The notes: generated by a model not told the origin, from the sequence alone. A stretch of DNA of 64,000 bases from JAMQPK01 sp035937795 (GCA_035937795.1 DASZHO010000051.1:62001-126000), one strand, 5' to 3'. Shown: positions 17,973 through 26,184, numbered from the stretch's first letter. A program made the numbers and translations.

Positions 17973-18170
17973 GTGCTAGTACGAATCGTCCGGCGACCGT
18001 TCGGCTTTGCCCACGGCGTGTCCCTCAGACGGTTCAGGCCGGGACAGACCTACGATCTAGATCCTTCGGTGGCCGATTACCTCATCGTGCAGGGGTTCGC
18101 CAGAATGGAGATGAGGCGAGAGGAGCGATCGATCGGGGCGCGCCCGGGGGATCGCCGCAAGATGCGCTGA
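17973..18170 (+). CDS. Small conserved hypothetical protein, paralogue of 37964-38167
   Basis: A 65-aa ORF from the GTG at 17973, with GAAGGA upstream. The product (VRIVRRPFGFAHGVSLRRF near the start, then DYLIVQGFARMEMR) aligns by hand over 53 residues with the protein at 37964-38167, sharing about 23 identical positions, including VSL, GxTY, NYL/DYL and GxA..EMR. Conservation between two distant loci supports a real gene. Function unknown; the residues look like a small beta-rich domain. Confidence 0.7.
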   Translation: MLVRIVRRPFGFAHGVSLRRFRPGQTYDLDPSVADYLIVQGFARMEMRREERSIGARPGDRRKMR

Positions 18171-19013
18171 TCAGGCGATCACGTCGACGCGGCAGATCCA
18201 TCCAGTGCTGGGACTCCTGTCCCTCTCCCATCCCGGATGGATACCTGCGTCGCAGAAATAGAGCTTTTCGTTCAGCAGCGCCAGGCCGTGCGGATCCGGA
18301 TCGCCAACTGCCAACTGAATGGTCTCGAGCGTGGCGCCGGTTTTAGCGTCCATTTTCATGATTCGCGCCGCATCGTCTCCGTCCACCACCCACATCGCTC
18401 CGTGGTCCCAGGCCAGCCCGTGCGGGCGCGCCATCTGAAATGGATGCGCGATGATCGGCTGAAACGTTTCCGCATCAACCTCCATCAGGGCCTTCAACCG
18501 GCCCGCCGCCATCCAGAGCTTGCCGTCCACATACTCGATGCCGGTCATCGACCCGCCGCCGAGCGGCACCTCGTGGCGCTTCACAAGTTTGCCGTTCATG
18601 TCCAACTGGACAATTTCCGGCGCTGTCCGATCGATTTTCACCGGCCGATCGAACTGCTGGGCGCCGTTGGCCGACATCCAGATGTAGCCGCCGCCCACGG
18701 CGATGCCGCTGCAATTGTGGCATTCGGTATCCAGCGCTCGCAGCACTTTGCCGTCCAGATCCATCAGGATCGCGCGATCGGTCACCTGTTCGCCAATCCA
18801 GAGTCCCTCGGCGCTTGCGTCGAGCGCGTTGGGATGGCCGTCGGGCGTCTTGAAGAGTTTCGCGATAGTGGCCTTGCGGACTGGCGGCGGAGGCGAAGTG
18901 CGAGCGGGCGCGCGCACTTCGCCGGGCGCAAGCGGCCGGCCCTGGCCGAACGAGGGCGCTGAACCCACGGCGACGCCCGCGCCGATCGACATCAAGAAAT
19001 CTCTTCGCTTCAT
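18171..19013 (-). CDS. Tat-exported SMP-30/NHL-like beta-propeller protein
   Basis: The frame is open to 19049, but the ATG at 19013 begins a clear twin-arginine signal (MKRRDFLMSIGAGVAVG), giving 280 aa. The mature part is a propeller with repeated blades (phrases such as HPNALDASAEGLWIGE and PHGLAWDHGAMWVVDG), like Vgb-lyase/SMP-30-type proteins, so perhaps a periplasmic lactonase or lyase, or a binding protein. It starts 32 bases downstream of the PRC-barrel genes and may be the last gene of the NRAMP operon. Its stop abuts the stop of the convergent 17973 ORF. Confidence 0.82.
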   Translation of the reverse strand: MKRRDFLMSIGAGVAVGSAPSFGQGRPLAPGEVRAPARTSPPPPVRKATIAKLFKTPDGHPNALDASAEGLWIGEQVTDRAILMDLDGKVLRALDTECHNCSGIAVGGGYIWMSANGAQQFDRPVKIDRTAPEIVQLDMNGKLVKRHEVPLGGGSMTGIEYVDGKLWMAAGRLKALMEVDAETFQPIIAHPFQMARPHGLAWDHGAMWVVDGDDAARIMKMDAKTGATLETIQLAVGDPDPHGLALLNEKLYFCDAGIHPGWERDRSPSTGWICRVDVIA

Positions 19014-19045
19014 AGACAGGACGTTGTCCGAGCGCCGGAGTTTTG

Positions 19046-19342
19046 TCAAGGCGCCTCTTCGATTTCGTCGATCGGACAGGTGAGGCGCGGACGGCGCGGG
19101 TCGCTGATATCAAGCTGGTTCCAGCGCGCCACGAGCTTCCTGCGCCTGCCGAACAAGGCCGCCGTCAGCGACCAGCGCTCGAGGAGCGCACCGGAGCCGA
19201 GCAAGTACGCCACGATCTGATGCTCGCCGTCGCGGCACTCGGAGCGCACGTCTATGACATTGGCGACCGTCCGGCCGTCCGAGGCGACGACGCGGCTGCC
19301 GATCAAGTCTTCAAGGCGGATCGTGCGCGGCACAGCGGTCAT
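19046..19342 (-). CDS. PRC-barrel domain protein (second of two)
   Basis: The ATG at 19342 (after GGCAGGA) gives 98 aa; the frame is open further upstream but that part overlaps the previous gene. The sequence RLEDLIGSRVVASDGRTVANVIDVRS matches the PRC-barrel pattern (short beta barrel with a D-G-x-x-V/I motif), a domain found in RimM and photosynthetic reaction centre H subunits and often fused to or paired with membrane transporters. The start overlaps the end of the 19339 gene by 4 bases. Likely a cytoplasmic partner of the NRAMP-like transporter. Confidence 0.75.
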   Translation of the reverse strand: MTAVPRTIRLEDLIGSRVVASDGRTVANVIDVRSECRDGEHQIVAYLLGSGALLERWSLTAALFGRRRKLVARWNQLDISDPRRPRLTCPIDEIEEAP

Positions 19343-19728
19343 TTCCTGCCTCGGGGCGACTTCCCTCCGGGCAATTTCCTGATCACGTGCTCGCGCAGCC
19401 ATTTTTCACCGCGCAGCAACCGCTCGTCGGCCTCCGAATCGAGCGGCATCTCGACGTCGATACCCTTGCGGCGGACGTCCTCGAACGGGAGCCGCACCGA
19501 GTCGAGCGGCACCGGGCTCCACCGCTCTCCGAGCCGCTGCAACCATTCCGCGAGTCTCACACTCACGCGGCGCAGCGCCGTGAGCGTGCCGATTTCAATT
19601 TCTCCGAGCCGCGGAGGCTTGTCCTGGCGAAGATAGACGATGATGCCGTCAACGCGGCCGAATTCCCGGCCGTTCCTGTCGAGCAGGAGCTGATCGAGCA
19701 CGTCGCGGACAACGTCGAATTCAACCAC
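19339..19728 (-). CDS. PRC-barrel domain protein (first of two)
   Basis: The frame is open to 19788, but the GTG at 19728 overlaps the transporter's stop codon (GTGGTTGA) and begins the likely domain, giving 129 aa. The start reads VEFDVVRDVLDQLLLDRNG, then GREFGRVDGIIVYL, a PRC-barrel pattern; the remainder is charged with a Lys/Arg tail. Overlaps on both sides (8 bases with the NRAMP gene, 4 with the next) argue for translational coupling within one operon. Confidence 0.75.
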   Translation of the reverse strand: MVEFDVVRDVLDQLLLDRNGREFGRVDGIIVYLRQDKPPRLGEIEIGTLTALRRVSVRLAEWLQRLGERWSPVPLDSVRLPFEDVRRKGIDVEMPLDSEADERLLRGEKWLREHVIRKLPGGKSPRGRK

Positions 19729-20935
19729 CGAGCACCTGCACGGGTATCGCGAGCAAGGCCAGCACGAACGACAGCAGCACGATTGCAACCACGGCCACGT
19801 TGGTGACCAGCCCGTTGGTATACGCCTTCAGCCTGCGTCTGTCGTTCATGATGACGATGAGAGGAGCAATCATGATCGGGAGCGCCAGGACCGTCATCGA
19901 CATGGAGAACATCGTGAACTTGAGCGGATCGATACCCAGGATCGACGGAATGATGCCGAGCACGATCGCGACGATGTACGTAAGCGCGAAGCGGGCTTCC
20001 TCAGCAGGCTCCTGGCTCTCGCCCCATTTCCATCCGAACGTCTGCGCCGTGATGTAGCTCACGTCCAGCGCCACTTCCAGCGCCGCGCCGACGCTGCCGA
20101 TGAAGAGCGAGGCACAGAACAGCCAGAATCCCCACCGGCCGAGGGGCTGGCTCAGCGCGACCCCGGCCTGTTGATAGGTATCGGCAACGATGCCGCGCGG
20201 CGCAAGCACCATCGCCGCAACGACGAGCACCGCCATGTTGATCATGCTGCCGAAACCCATGCCGAATGCGGCCGTCATCTTGTTCGGCGTGAGATCGGAC
20301 GTCTTCCAGCGATCTTCAATGGCGCCGGAGGAATAAAACGAAACCAGATAGGGACTGACGGTGGCGCCGATGATGCCGACGGCGAGATAGGCGTACTGAG
20401 CCCCATCTTTCATTGGACGGCGCGGGATGAAGCCACGGGCGACCTCGCGCCAGTCCGGATGCAGCCACCACGCCGCGAGCACGAACGACAGCGTCACCAT
20501 TCCGAGAATGGCGACGCCGCTCTCGATCGATCCAAACGTGCCCTTCCACAGCACCGCCCAGACAAGGAAGGCCACCGGAATGGCCCACACACGGATGGAG
20601 ATTCCCGTGGCAAGCTCCAGCGCAAGGGATGCGCCGCCGATCTCTGACGCCAGCACCAGCAGATCGATGAGGATCTGCGTGGCAAGCGGCCAGACCTGAA
20701 ACGAAAAGCCGAAGTCTTCGCGCATGGCGCCGATGACCGTTTCTCCGCTGACGGCGGACAGCCGGCCGCTCATCTCGAGAAGAAACGCAATGCAGATCGT
20801 GCCAAGCGCGATTGCCCAGAGCAGCTCGAAACGGAACGCCGCACCCGCCTGCAGCGCGGTGCCCATGGAACCGACTTCGAGGTAGCTGCCCACGCTCGTC
20901 AGGATGCCAAGCGCGGCCTTCTTGAGCGTCTTCAT
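19721..20935 (-). CDS. NRAMP-family divalent metal transporter with non-canonical metal site
   Basis: A 404-aa polytopic protein with about 11 membrane helices that aligns with the NRAMP family. The canonical TM1 DPGN motif corresponds here to E20-V21-G22-S23 (YLEVGSMGTALQAGA) and the canonical TM6 MPHN to S194-P195-Y196-L197 (GATVSPYLVSFYSS), by my alignment. So the usual Mn/Fe ligands Asp, Asn, Met (and the conserved His) are all replaced. A different cation, such as Mg, or altered selectivity is possible. The start overlaps the upstream lipoprotein gene by ATGA, and two PRC-barrel genes follow. Confidence 0.85.
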   Translation of the reverse strand: MKTLKKAALGILTSVGSYLEVGSMGTALQAGAAFRFELLWAIALGTICIAFLLEMSGRLSAVSGETVIGAMREDFGFSFQVWPLATQILIDLLVLASEIGGASLALELATGISIRVWAIPVAFLVWAVLWKGTFGSIESGVAILGMVTLSFVLAAWWLHPDWREVARGFIPRRPMKDGAQYAYLAVGIIGATVSPYLVSFYSSGAIEDRWKTSDLTPNKMTAAFGMGFGSMINMAVLVVAAMVLAPRGIVADTYQQAGVALSQPLGRWGFWLFCASLFIGSVGAALEVALDVSYITAQTFGWKWGESQEPAEEARFALTYIVAIVLGIIPSILGIDPLKFTMFSMSMTVLALPIMIAPLIVIMNDRRRLKAYTNGLVTNVAVVAIVLLSFVLALLAIPVQVLGG

Positions 20936-21369
20936 CGAGCGGCCCGCACGCTATCGGCGAGCGCACGCAAAGCCATGTGGAGCTGCCGCAGCCGCCCGGC
21001 ATCGAGCAGGCCGGTATGCGCCGCGTTGTCGAACTGCTGCCGCACCTGATCGTTCAGCGCGCCCGCCCGATCCCGCACGGCAGGCGGAACATCCCGCGAT
21101 TCGTTGAGCGGCCGCTGGAGCTGCCCGGTTTCGAGCGATCCCGCCGCAACGAGGTCCCTGACGTACGCGTCAGGCACATACCGCCGCTGCCGCAACTCCT
21201 CGGAATATGTTCCCGCGGACGCCCACGCCGCGCTCTGTTCGATCAGGCGCGCGTATTTTTCCGACCGCGATCGGTCGCATGCCGACGACATCAGGATCAC
21301 CGCCATCAGGATCGTCGCCGTGCTGGTGATTCGCAGTGGCCCCAACAGCGACCATGATAAGCGCGTCAC
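20932..21369 (-). CDS. Small lipoprotein upstream of the NRAMP-like gene
   Basis: A 145-aa protein, GTG start. Residues 19-31 end in a lipobox (LMSSAC, Cys at 31), so the mature part is lipid-anchored. The rest is helical and charged (ERxx and DSVR-type heptads) with no family I recognise. The ATGA overlap with the transporter start places it first in a four- to five-gene operon and suggests a role as a periplasmic accessory, a guess. Confidence 0.75.
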   Translation of the reverse strand: MTRLSWSLLGPLRITSTATILMAVILMSSACDRSRSEKYARLIEQSAAWASAGTYSEELRQRRYVPDAYVRDLVAAGSLETGQLQRPLNESRDVPPAVRDRAGALNDQVRQQFDNAAHTGLLDAGRLRQLHMALRALADSVRAAR

Positions 21370-21525
21370 GTCCCGCCATGCCGCCGCCGCAGGGAATTAG
21401 TTCAATGAAGGGCTTGCTCTCGCGGGGGAGATCGATCGTGCGCGCGACGGCGCAACACGGCCCGAAGGGGACGCGCTTCGCCTGAAGTGGATGCGCTTCG
21501 CCTGATGCCAGCGACTTTTGTGCCC

Positions 21526-21678
21526 TTAAAGGTTACAGGCTGGGTGCTTGCAGTCGCATTTGAGCTCGATCTCGTCCGCGGCCTCGCGGCAGTGCTCGCT
21601 GCAATATTTGCCGTAAGCTCCGTCTTTGGAAACGCTGCACTTACAGGCAGGGTGGGCGCACTTGGTAGTGTCTGACAT
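21526..21678 (-). CDS. Prokaryotic metallothionein (50 aa)
   Basis: A short ORF with ATG at 21678 preceded by GGAG at 5 bases. The 50-aa product is cysteine-rich with motifs KCAHPACKCSV, KYCSEHC and KCDCKHPAC, nine Cys and three to four His. This fits the bacterial metallothionein family (SmtA/BmtA type), which sequesters Zn, Cd or Cu as metal clusters. It is downstream of the UPF0391 gene on the same strand. Confidence 0.85.
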   Translation of the reverse strand: MSDTTKCAHPACKCSVSKDGAYGKYCSEHCREAADEIELKCDCKHPACNL

Positions 21679-21747
21679 GTTTGCTCCGTGATTTGGGGAA
21701 AGCTGGCGGGTCCGGGTGGGACCCGCCGCAAGCGAGCGACGGCTGGT

Positions 21748-21915
21748 TTAGATGACGGGCCCTCTCCGTCCTGTGGCGAGATGGATCACCAACAGGATGA
21801 TGCCGATAATGAAGAGCACCCAAGCGATCTGGGACGCGACGGCCGCGACACCGCTGGCGCCAAGCACCCCGGCAATCAGGCCCACGATGAGAAACACGAG
21901 CGCGTAATAGAGCAC
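21748..21915 (-). CDS. UPF0391/DUF1328 small membrane protein (55 aa)
   Basis: Too short for most gene callers but well supported: the GTG at 21915 follows a strong AAGGAGGT box by 4 bases. The product is 55 aa with two membrane helices (residues 3-21 LYYALVFLIVGLIAGVLG and 27-46 AWVLFIIGIILLVIHLA) and a GRRGPVI tail. This matches the UPF0391 (YtjA/DUF1328) family, whose function is not established but which is often stress-induced. Followed by the metallothionein gene 69 bases downstream. Confidence 0.85.
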   Translation of the reverse strand: MLYYALVFLIVGLIAGVLGASGVAAVASQIAWVLFIIGIILLVIHLATGRRGPVI

Positions 21916-22172
21916 GGTTACCTCCTTTTCCGAGGTGAAGAAAAGCAGAACGTATGCCGCTTTCCATTCCTATATGCATCAATGGTTTGCGCAGAATCCC
22001 AACTCATCTATGTAGCGGATCGCTGCAGATTGGCATTTCCGCGCGTCTCACGCGTGGCACAGATTTCGGAGGAACTCCGAAACCATGGACGACATCAGAG
22101 AGCTTGCCGAATCACCGACCTCCATTCACAACGAGGTTCATTACGTGGAACGGAACGAATGATGTGCAGCCG

Positions 22173-22178
22173 TATAAT
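22173..22178 (+). promoter_or_regulatory. Possible -10 element of the PEBP gene
   Basis: A consensus TATAAT lies 33 bases upstream of the ATG at 22211. No convincing -35 hexamer at 17 bases was seen, so the call is weak. Confidence 0.3.
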
Positions 22179-22210
22179 GCTCCCGCTGACCGATCAGCAA
22201 AGGAGCGGGT

Positions 22211-22840
22211 ATGACAGCGGGAATGAAGCAAGCGATGGCTGCAATGACGTTCCTCGCCGCAGCGGCGGTGAGCGTCGCGGGACAACAGGGCGGAGCCGCG
22301 GCAGGGCAAGGGGGCGGCCGAGGAGGTGGCGGCGGGCGCGGACCAGCGGGTCCTCCATTCACGGTCAGCAGCTCGGCGCTGACCGACCTGCAAATTCTGC
22401 CGTCGAAGTACGGATGCGCGGCCTCGCCGGTCAACGTGTCGCCGCCGATTTCCTGGACCAACGCGCCCCCCAATACGCAGAGTTTTGCGCTGCTCGTGCA
22501 GGATATGGAACCGCGGCCAGGCCGCGGCGTGCAAGCGTTTCCGCACTGGTGGATCTGGAACATCCCGTCAACCGCCACCTCCCTGCCGGAAGGCGTGGCG
22601 AGCACCGGGGAGCTTGCCGACGGATCGCGACAGACTCCGTCGCAGCTGCAAGGCGCGACGATCACCTATCGTTCGCCGTGTCCACCGGCGCCCCAGGTGC
22701 ACCACTACTCGTTCGATCTCTACGCGCTCGACACGAAGCTCGATACGCTCGCATCTGGTGCTTCGCGCGACGATCTGAACAAGGCGATGGATGGCCACGT
22801 CATCGGGCATGCGGTGATGGTGATCCCGTTCCATCAATAA
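22211..22840 (+). CDS. Exported PEBP/YbhB-family protein (Raf kinase inhibitor-like)
   Basis: A 209-aa protein; the ATG follows AAAGGAGCGGG by 2-5 bases. An N-terminal hydrophobic stretch (residues 5-23) acts as signal peptide. A Gly/Arg-rich linker follows, then a phosphatidylethanolamine-binding fold: SPPISWTNAPPNTQSFAL, DPR-equivalent and the HWWIWNIP and PCPP segments, as in YbhB/YbcL. The function of bacterial secreted PEBPs is mostly unknown; ligand binding (phospholipid or anion) is the family trait. The intergenic hairpin at 22846-22926 follows the stop. Confidence 0.88.
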   Translation: MTAGMKQAMAAMTFLAAAAVSVAGQQGGAAAGQGGGRGGGGGRGPAGPPFTVSSSALTDLQILPSKYGCAASPVNVSPPISWTNAPPNTQSFALLVQDMEPRPGRGVQAFPHWWIWNIPSTATSLPEGVASTGELADGSRQTPSQLQGATITYRSPCPPAPQVHHYSFDLYALDTKLDTLASGASRDDLNKAMDGHVIGHAVMVIPFHQ

Positions 22841-22845
22841 GGGAG

Positions 22846-22926
22846 AAACGAGATCGGGAGTCGTTGTCTTGGCGCGTGCGACCGATGAACGCGCGCGACC
22901 GATGACAACAACTCCCGATCTCGTTT
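22846..22926 (+). terminator. Long inverted repeat (23-bp arms, one mismatch) between the PEBP and Kir genes
   Basis: Left arm 22846-22868, right arm 22904-22926; the arms are complementary at 22 of 23 positions. The 35-base loop contains two copies of GCGACCGATGA. Only TTTT follows the right arm, so it resembles a terminator or mRNA stem without a full U-tract. A mobile REP-like element is the alternative. Confidence 0.55.
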
Positions 22927-22929
22927 TCA

Positions 22930-23913
22930 GTGCAAACTCCATTTGAACCCAGTCCGTTAGCAGCGCGGCAAACGGCTGACGAGCAGGCGCGCGACCGCGA
23001 CCTCGGCTTCGGTTCGGTCGTCAGCCGCGACAGCCGCGCCCGCCTCCTCAACCGCAACGGCACGTTCAACGTGATCCGCGAGGGTCTCCGCTGGCTCGAA
23101 ATGGTCGAGCCGCATACGCTGCTGCGGATTTCCTGGACGAAATTCATCGCGGTTGTCGTCGGTGTGTACGTCGTGCTGAATCTGATTTTCGCCCTGTGCT
23201 TCATGGCGTTCGGGCCCGGCGACCTGCTTGGACCTGGCGCACAGATGCTCGGCGGCCAGTTCAGCCAGGCCTTCTTCTTCAGCGTCCAGACATTTGCGAC
23301 CATCGGCTACGGGCAGATTGGTCCCAACGGCCTGGCCGCCAATCTGATCGTCACCGTCGAGGCGCTCGTCGGTATGATGTATCAGGCGCTCGCGACGGGT
23401 CTGCTCTTCGCCCGCTTTGCGCGGCCGACGGCGGATATCCTGTTCAGCCATCTCGCCGTGATCGCGCCCTACGCCGACGGGCTGTCGTTTCAGTTCCGCA
23501 TCGCCAACCTGCGCCGGAACGAGATTATCGAGCTCGAGGCCAACGTGTTGTACAGTGCCATGGAACCGGACGGACGCGGCGGCACGGTGCGGAGATATTC
23601 GCCGCTTCCCCTCGAGCGGAACAAGGTGGTGTTCTTTCCGCTGTCCTGGACGATTGTTCACCCGATAGACGCGGCGAGCCCGCTAGCCGGCAAGACTCGC
23701 GACGACCTGGCGCGCAGCCGTGCGGAGATTCTCGTGCTGCTGTCGGGCATCGACGAAACGTTCGAGCAGGGGGTGCACGCGCGGTCGTCGTACGTGACGG
23801 ACGAAATCGCCTGGAACGCGCGCTTCAAGTCGATGTATCGGCAATCCGACGGGCCGATGGGCGTCACGGTGGACATCAAGCAGTTGCACGCGATCGAGCC
23901 GGTCAAAACATGA
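22930..23913 (+). CDS. Inward-rectifier potassium channel (KirBac)
   Basis: A 327-aa protein, GTG start at 22930. It has the KirBac architecture: N-terminal LGFGSVVSRDSRARLLNRNG, a slide helix, two membrane helices flanking a pore helix and filter TIGYG (124-128), then a cytoplasmic immunoglobulin-like domain of ~150 residues. It should pass K+ gated by the cytoplasmic domain, lipid or ligands. The stop overlaps the FKBP gene start (ATGA), so the two are coupled. Confidence 0.94.
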   Translation: MQTPFEPSPLAARQTADEQARDRDLGFGSVVSRDSRARLLNRNGTFNVIREGLRWLEMVEPHTLLRISWTKFIAVVVGVYVVLNLIFALCFMAFGPGDLLGPGAQMLGGQFSQAFFFSVQTFATIGYGQIGPNGLAANLIVTVEALVGMMYQALATGLLFARFARPTADILFSHLAVIAPYADGLSFQFRIANLRRNEIIELEANVLYSAMEPDGRGGTVRRYSPLPLERNKVVFFPLSWTIVHPIDAASPLAGKTRDDLARSRAEILVLLSGIDETFEQGVHARSSYVTDEIAWNARFKSMYRQSDGPMGVTVDIKQLHAIEPVKT

Positions 23914-24359
23914 CCGCACGTCACGCCCTCTTCGCCGTCCTTTCCGTCCTCCTGTCGAGCGCCGGCTGTGGGGGAGGCGATCCCTCGAACGCGCCCCCGG
24001 GTCCGTTGCCCGAGTACAAAGTGATCGACCTCACGCCGGGCGCGGGCGCCTCGCCGAAAGCGGGCGATCGCATCACGGTGAACTACACCGGCTGGCTGTA
24101 CGACCCGAGCAAGCCGGACAACAAGGGCAAGCAGTTCGATACGTCGGTCGGGCGCGGGCCGTTCACCTTCACCCTGCGCGGGGGCGAGGTGATTCCGGGG
24201 TGGGATATGGGCTTCGACCACCTGAAGCTTGGAGGGACGCGGCGGCTGATCATCCCGCCGCATCTTGGCTATGGCGCGCAAGGCACGCCGGACGGCGCGA
24301 TTCCTCCCAATTCGGCGCTGGTGTTCGAGATGCAGTTGCTGGATATCAAGCCGAAATAA
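23910..24359 (+). CDS. Lipoprotein FKBP-type peptidyl-prolyl isomerase
   Basis: The ATG at 23910 overlaps the Kir stop and begins a lipoprotein signal (lipobox LSSAGC). The 149-aa product is FKBP-type: GDRITVNYTGWLYD, GKQFDTSVGRGPF, VIPGWDMGF and the hydrophobic active-site motif LGYGAQ. It catalyses proline isomerisation, probably in the periplasm or on the outer-membrane side. Association with KirBac may only reflect transcription. Confidence 0.92.
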   Translation: MTARHALFAVLSVLLSSAGCGGGDPSNAPPGPLPEYKVIDLTPGAGASPKAGDRITVNYTGWLYDPSKPDNKGKQFDTSVGRGPFTFTLRGGEVIPGWDMGFDHLKLGGTRRLIIPPHLGYGAQGTPDGAIPPNSALVFEMQLLDIKPK

Positions 24360-24370
24360 GCGCCTACCTC

Positions 24371-25129
24371 TTACGTCGCCGCGAAGGGCTCGGTCATGAG
24401 GTGACTGGCCGCCCTCTCTTCGCGATTCGGCGATCGGCGCGGCGAAGAGTAGCGGTCACCGGTGGTGACGTCACCGTTTTCGAGCAGTTGCTTGAAGCGG
24501 CGCAGATCCTGGTCGATCTCCTGCTGCGCGTCGTCCCCGAGCAACCAGGCCACGCTCGCGCCGACTTTTCCGGCCGGCGGGTCGTATTGCAGCTTCACGC
24601 GAACCTCGGTGCCGTGGCCGCCGCCCGCCGGTTTGAACCACACAGACCCGGCGCTGACGACCTCTGAACCGGGCAAAGTGCGCCAGGAAATCAGCTCCGG
24701 CGGAACGTCTCTGATGATTTCGGCTTCCCACGAAACGGTCGAGCCGAGCGGCCCCTTCGCCGTCCACAGTGAGCGGTTAGCGCCGAGATCCTGCACCTCC
24801 ACGAGGTGAGACATGAACCTTGGCAGGTGCTCGAATTGGCGCCAGTAGGAATGGATTTCCTGCGCCGGGCGATAGATCGTCACCGTGCTCTGCACGATCA
24901 CGCCGCGCGATCTACCGAGCGCCAGGCGCGTGTCGCGCGAGGCGGTGTTGCGCCCCATGAGCTCGTTGACGGGGCAGAAGCCCGAGACGCCCCGGCCGAT
25001 CAGGCCGAGGCCGGCCAGCCCGAGCAAGCTACTCTGGCGCTTGTAACCAGCCACCGCGAGCGCCGCACCGGCAACGGTAGACACCCATTTCTCGGTCGCA
25101 GAGATATTGGGTTTGTACATGTTGTTCAT
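24371..25129 (-). CDS. SRPBCC (cyclase/dehydrase-like) protein with N-terminal membrane segment
   Basis: A 252-aa protein. Residues 1-60 carry a YgaP-like (DUF2892) hydrophobic pair ending in GFCPVNELMG. From about residue 75 comes an SRPBCC/START fold: RPAQEIHSYWRQFEHLPRFM, the Gly-rich GSTVSWEAEI and RVKLQYDPPAGKVGAS. The SRPBCC cavity binds hydrophobic ligands; relatives are annotated as cyclase/dehydrase or as coenzyme Q-binding proteins. Probably membrane-associated. Convergent with the FKBP gene, 11 bases apart. Confidence 0.85.
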   Translation of the reverse strand: MNNMYKPNISATEKWVSTVAGAALAVAGYKRQSSLLGLAGLGLIGRGVSGFCPVNELMGRNTASRDTRLALGRSRGVIVQSTVTIYRPAQEIHSYWRQFEHLPRFMSHLVEVQDLGANRSLWTAKGPLGSTVSWEAEIIRDVPPELISWRTLPGSEVVSAGSVWFKPAGGGHGTEVRVKLQYDPPAGKVGASVAWLLGDDAQQEIDQDLRRFKQLLENGDVTTGDRYSSPRRSPNREERAASHLMTEPFAAT

Positions 25130-25221
25130 GAGTGGCTCCGTTTACGATGCGATCGGCCAGTCGACCGGGTATTTAGGAGTAGGCTGCATGGCGCGTGCCG
25201 GGGAGGTAGAAAATACGGACG

Positions 25222-26184
25222 ATGACGAATCTGCAGTGGACCGTGACAGCGGTAGATGCGGGGATGACGATCGACAAGTTTCTGGCGGCGGCCGGACGGC
25301 TTGGCTCACGGTCGCGAGCGGCGGCCGCGCGGCAGAGGGGAAAAGTTTTCGTGAACGGCGCAGAGGCGGGTCCTGCGCTGGCGGCGCTGCGATTGTCCGC
25401 GGGTGACACCGTGCGGGTGTGGGAGGACCGTCCGGGCAGCGCCCGGCGGCGCGCTTTTCCCTTCAAATCTGGCGAGCTGCAGATTCTCTATGAGGATCCG
25501 TCCTTGATCGTGTTGAACAAGCCGGCGGGGCTGCTGGCGGTGCCGCTCGAGCGGCGCGGGGAAGAAACGTCGATTCTCGATCAGCTCCAAGCCCACCTGC
25601 GCTCGCACGGCAAGCGCAAGCCGCTGGTCGTTCACCGAATCGACCGCGACACCTCCGGCGTCGTGTTGTTCGCGAAAGACGGCCGCACGCAGGCCGCGCT
25701 GAAAGCGCAATTTCGCGAGCGCACGCCGGATCGCGTTTACCTCGCCGTCGTCTACGGCCACCCGAGACCGGAGGCGGGGACCTGGCGGGACCATCTCGTA
25801 TGGGACGCCAAGGCGTTGATTCAAAAGGAAACACATCCGCGCGATCCGCGGGCGGCGGAGGCAATCAGCGAGTACAAGGTGATGGAAACGTTCGGAGCCA
25901 CATCGCTCGTCGAGGTTCGGCTCAAGACGGGTAAACGCAATCAAATCAGAATTCAGGCGAGGCTCCGCGGCCACACGCTCGTAGGCGAGGTCCGTTACAC
26001 CTATGGGCCGGACGAGCTGCGTCCGGTGGCGTTCAAGCGCCAGGCGCTCCACGCCTGGCGTCTGAGCTTCCGGCACCCGGCCGATAACCGCGTGATGAAA
26101 TTCGAGGCGCCGATTCCGTCTGATTTGAAAAAACTGATCGCCGGGCTCAGATTAAGTAAGAAGGACGGAAGTAAGAAGGAGTGA
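25222..26184 (+). CDS. RluA-family pseudouridine synthase
   Basis: A 320-aa protein: S4-like N-terminal domain (residues 10-75), then the RluA catalytic domain with motif I RIDRDTSG (catalytic Asp in HRIDRDTSGVVLF), plus PAGLLAVP and the later RLRGHTLVGE. It converts a specific uridine in rRNA or tRNA to pseudouridine; the target is not predictable. It ends in a KKDGSKKE tail that runs into a purine-rich repeat. Confidence 0.93.
   Translation: MTNLQWTVTAVDAGMTIDKFLAAAGRLGSRSRAAAARQRGKVFVNGAEAGPALAALRLSAGDTVRVWEDRPGSARRRAFPFKSGELQILYEDPSLIVLNKPAGLLAVPLERRGEETSILDQLQAHLRSHGKRKPLVVHRIDRDTSGVVLFAKDGRTQAALKAQFRERTPDRVYLAVVYGHPRPEAGTWRDHLVWDAKALIQKETHPRDPRAAEAISEYKVMETFGATSLVEVRLKTGKRNQIRIQARLRGHTLVGEVRYTYGPDELRPVAFKRQALHAWRLSFRHPADNRVMKFEAPIPSDLKKLIAGLRLSKKDGSKKE

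Noticed and set aside
21473..21505. Direct repeat GCGCTTCGCCTGA at 20-base spacing
   Set aside because: Only two copies in a GC-rich gap; could be chance or a footprint of a past duplication.
22085..22162. 25-codon ORF with a GGAGG box upstream
   Set aside because: Too short, acidic and unrecognised; the box is part of a hairpin (TTCGGAGG/CTCCGAAA), so I could not support it.
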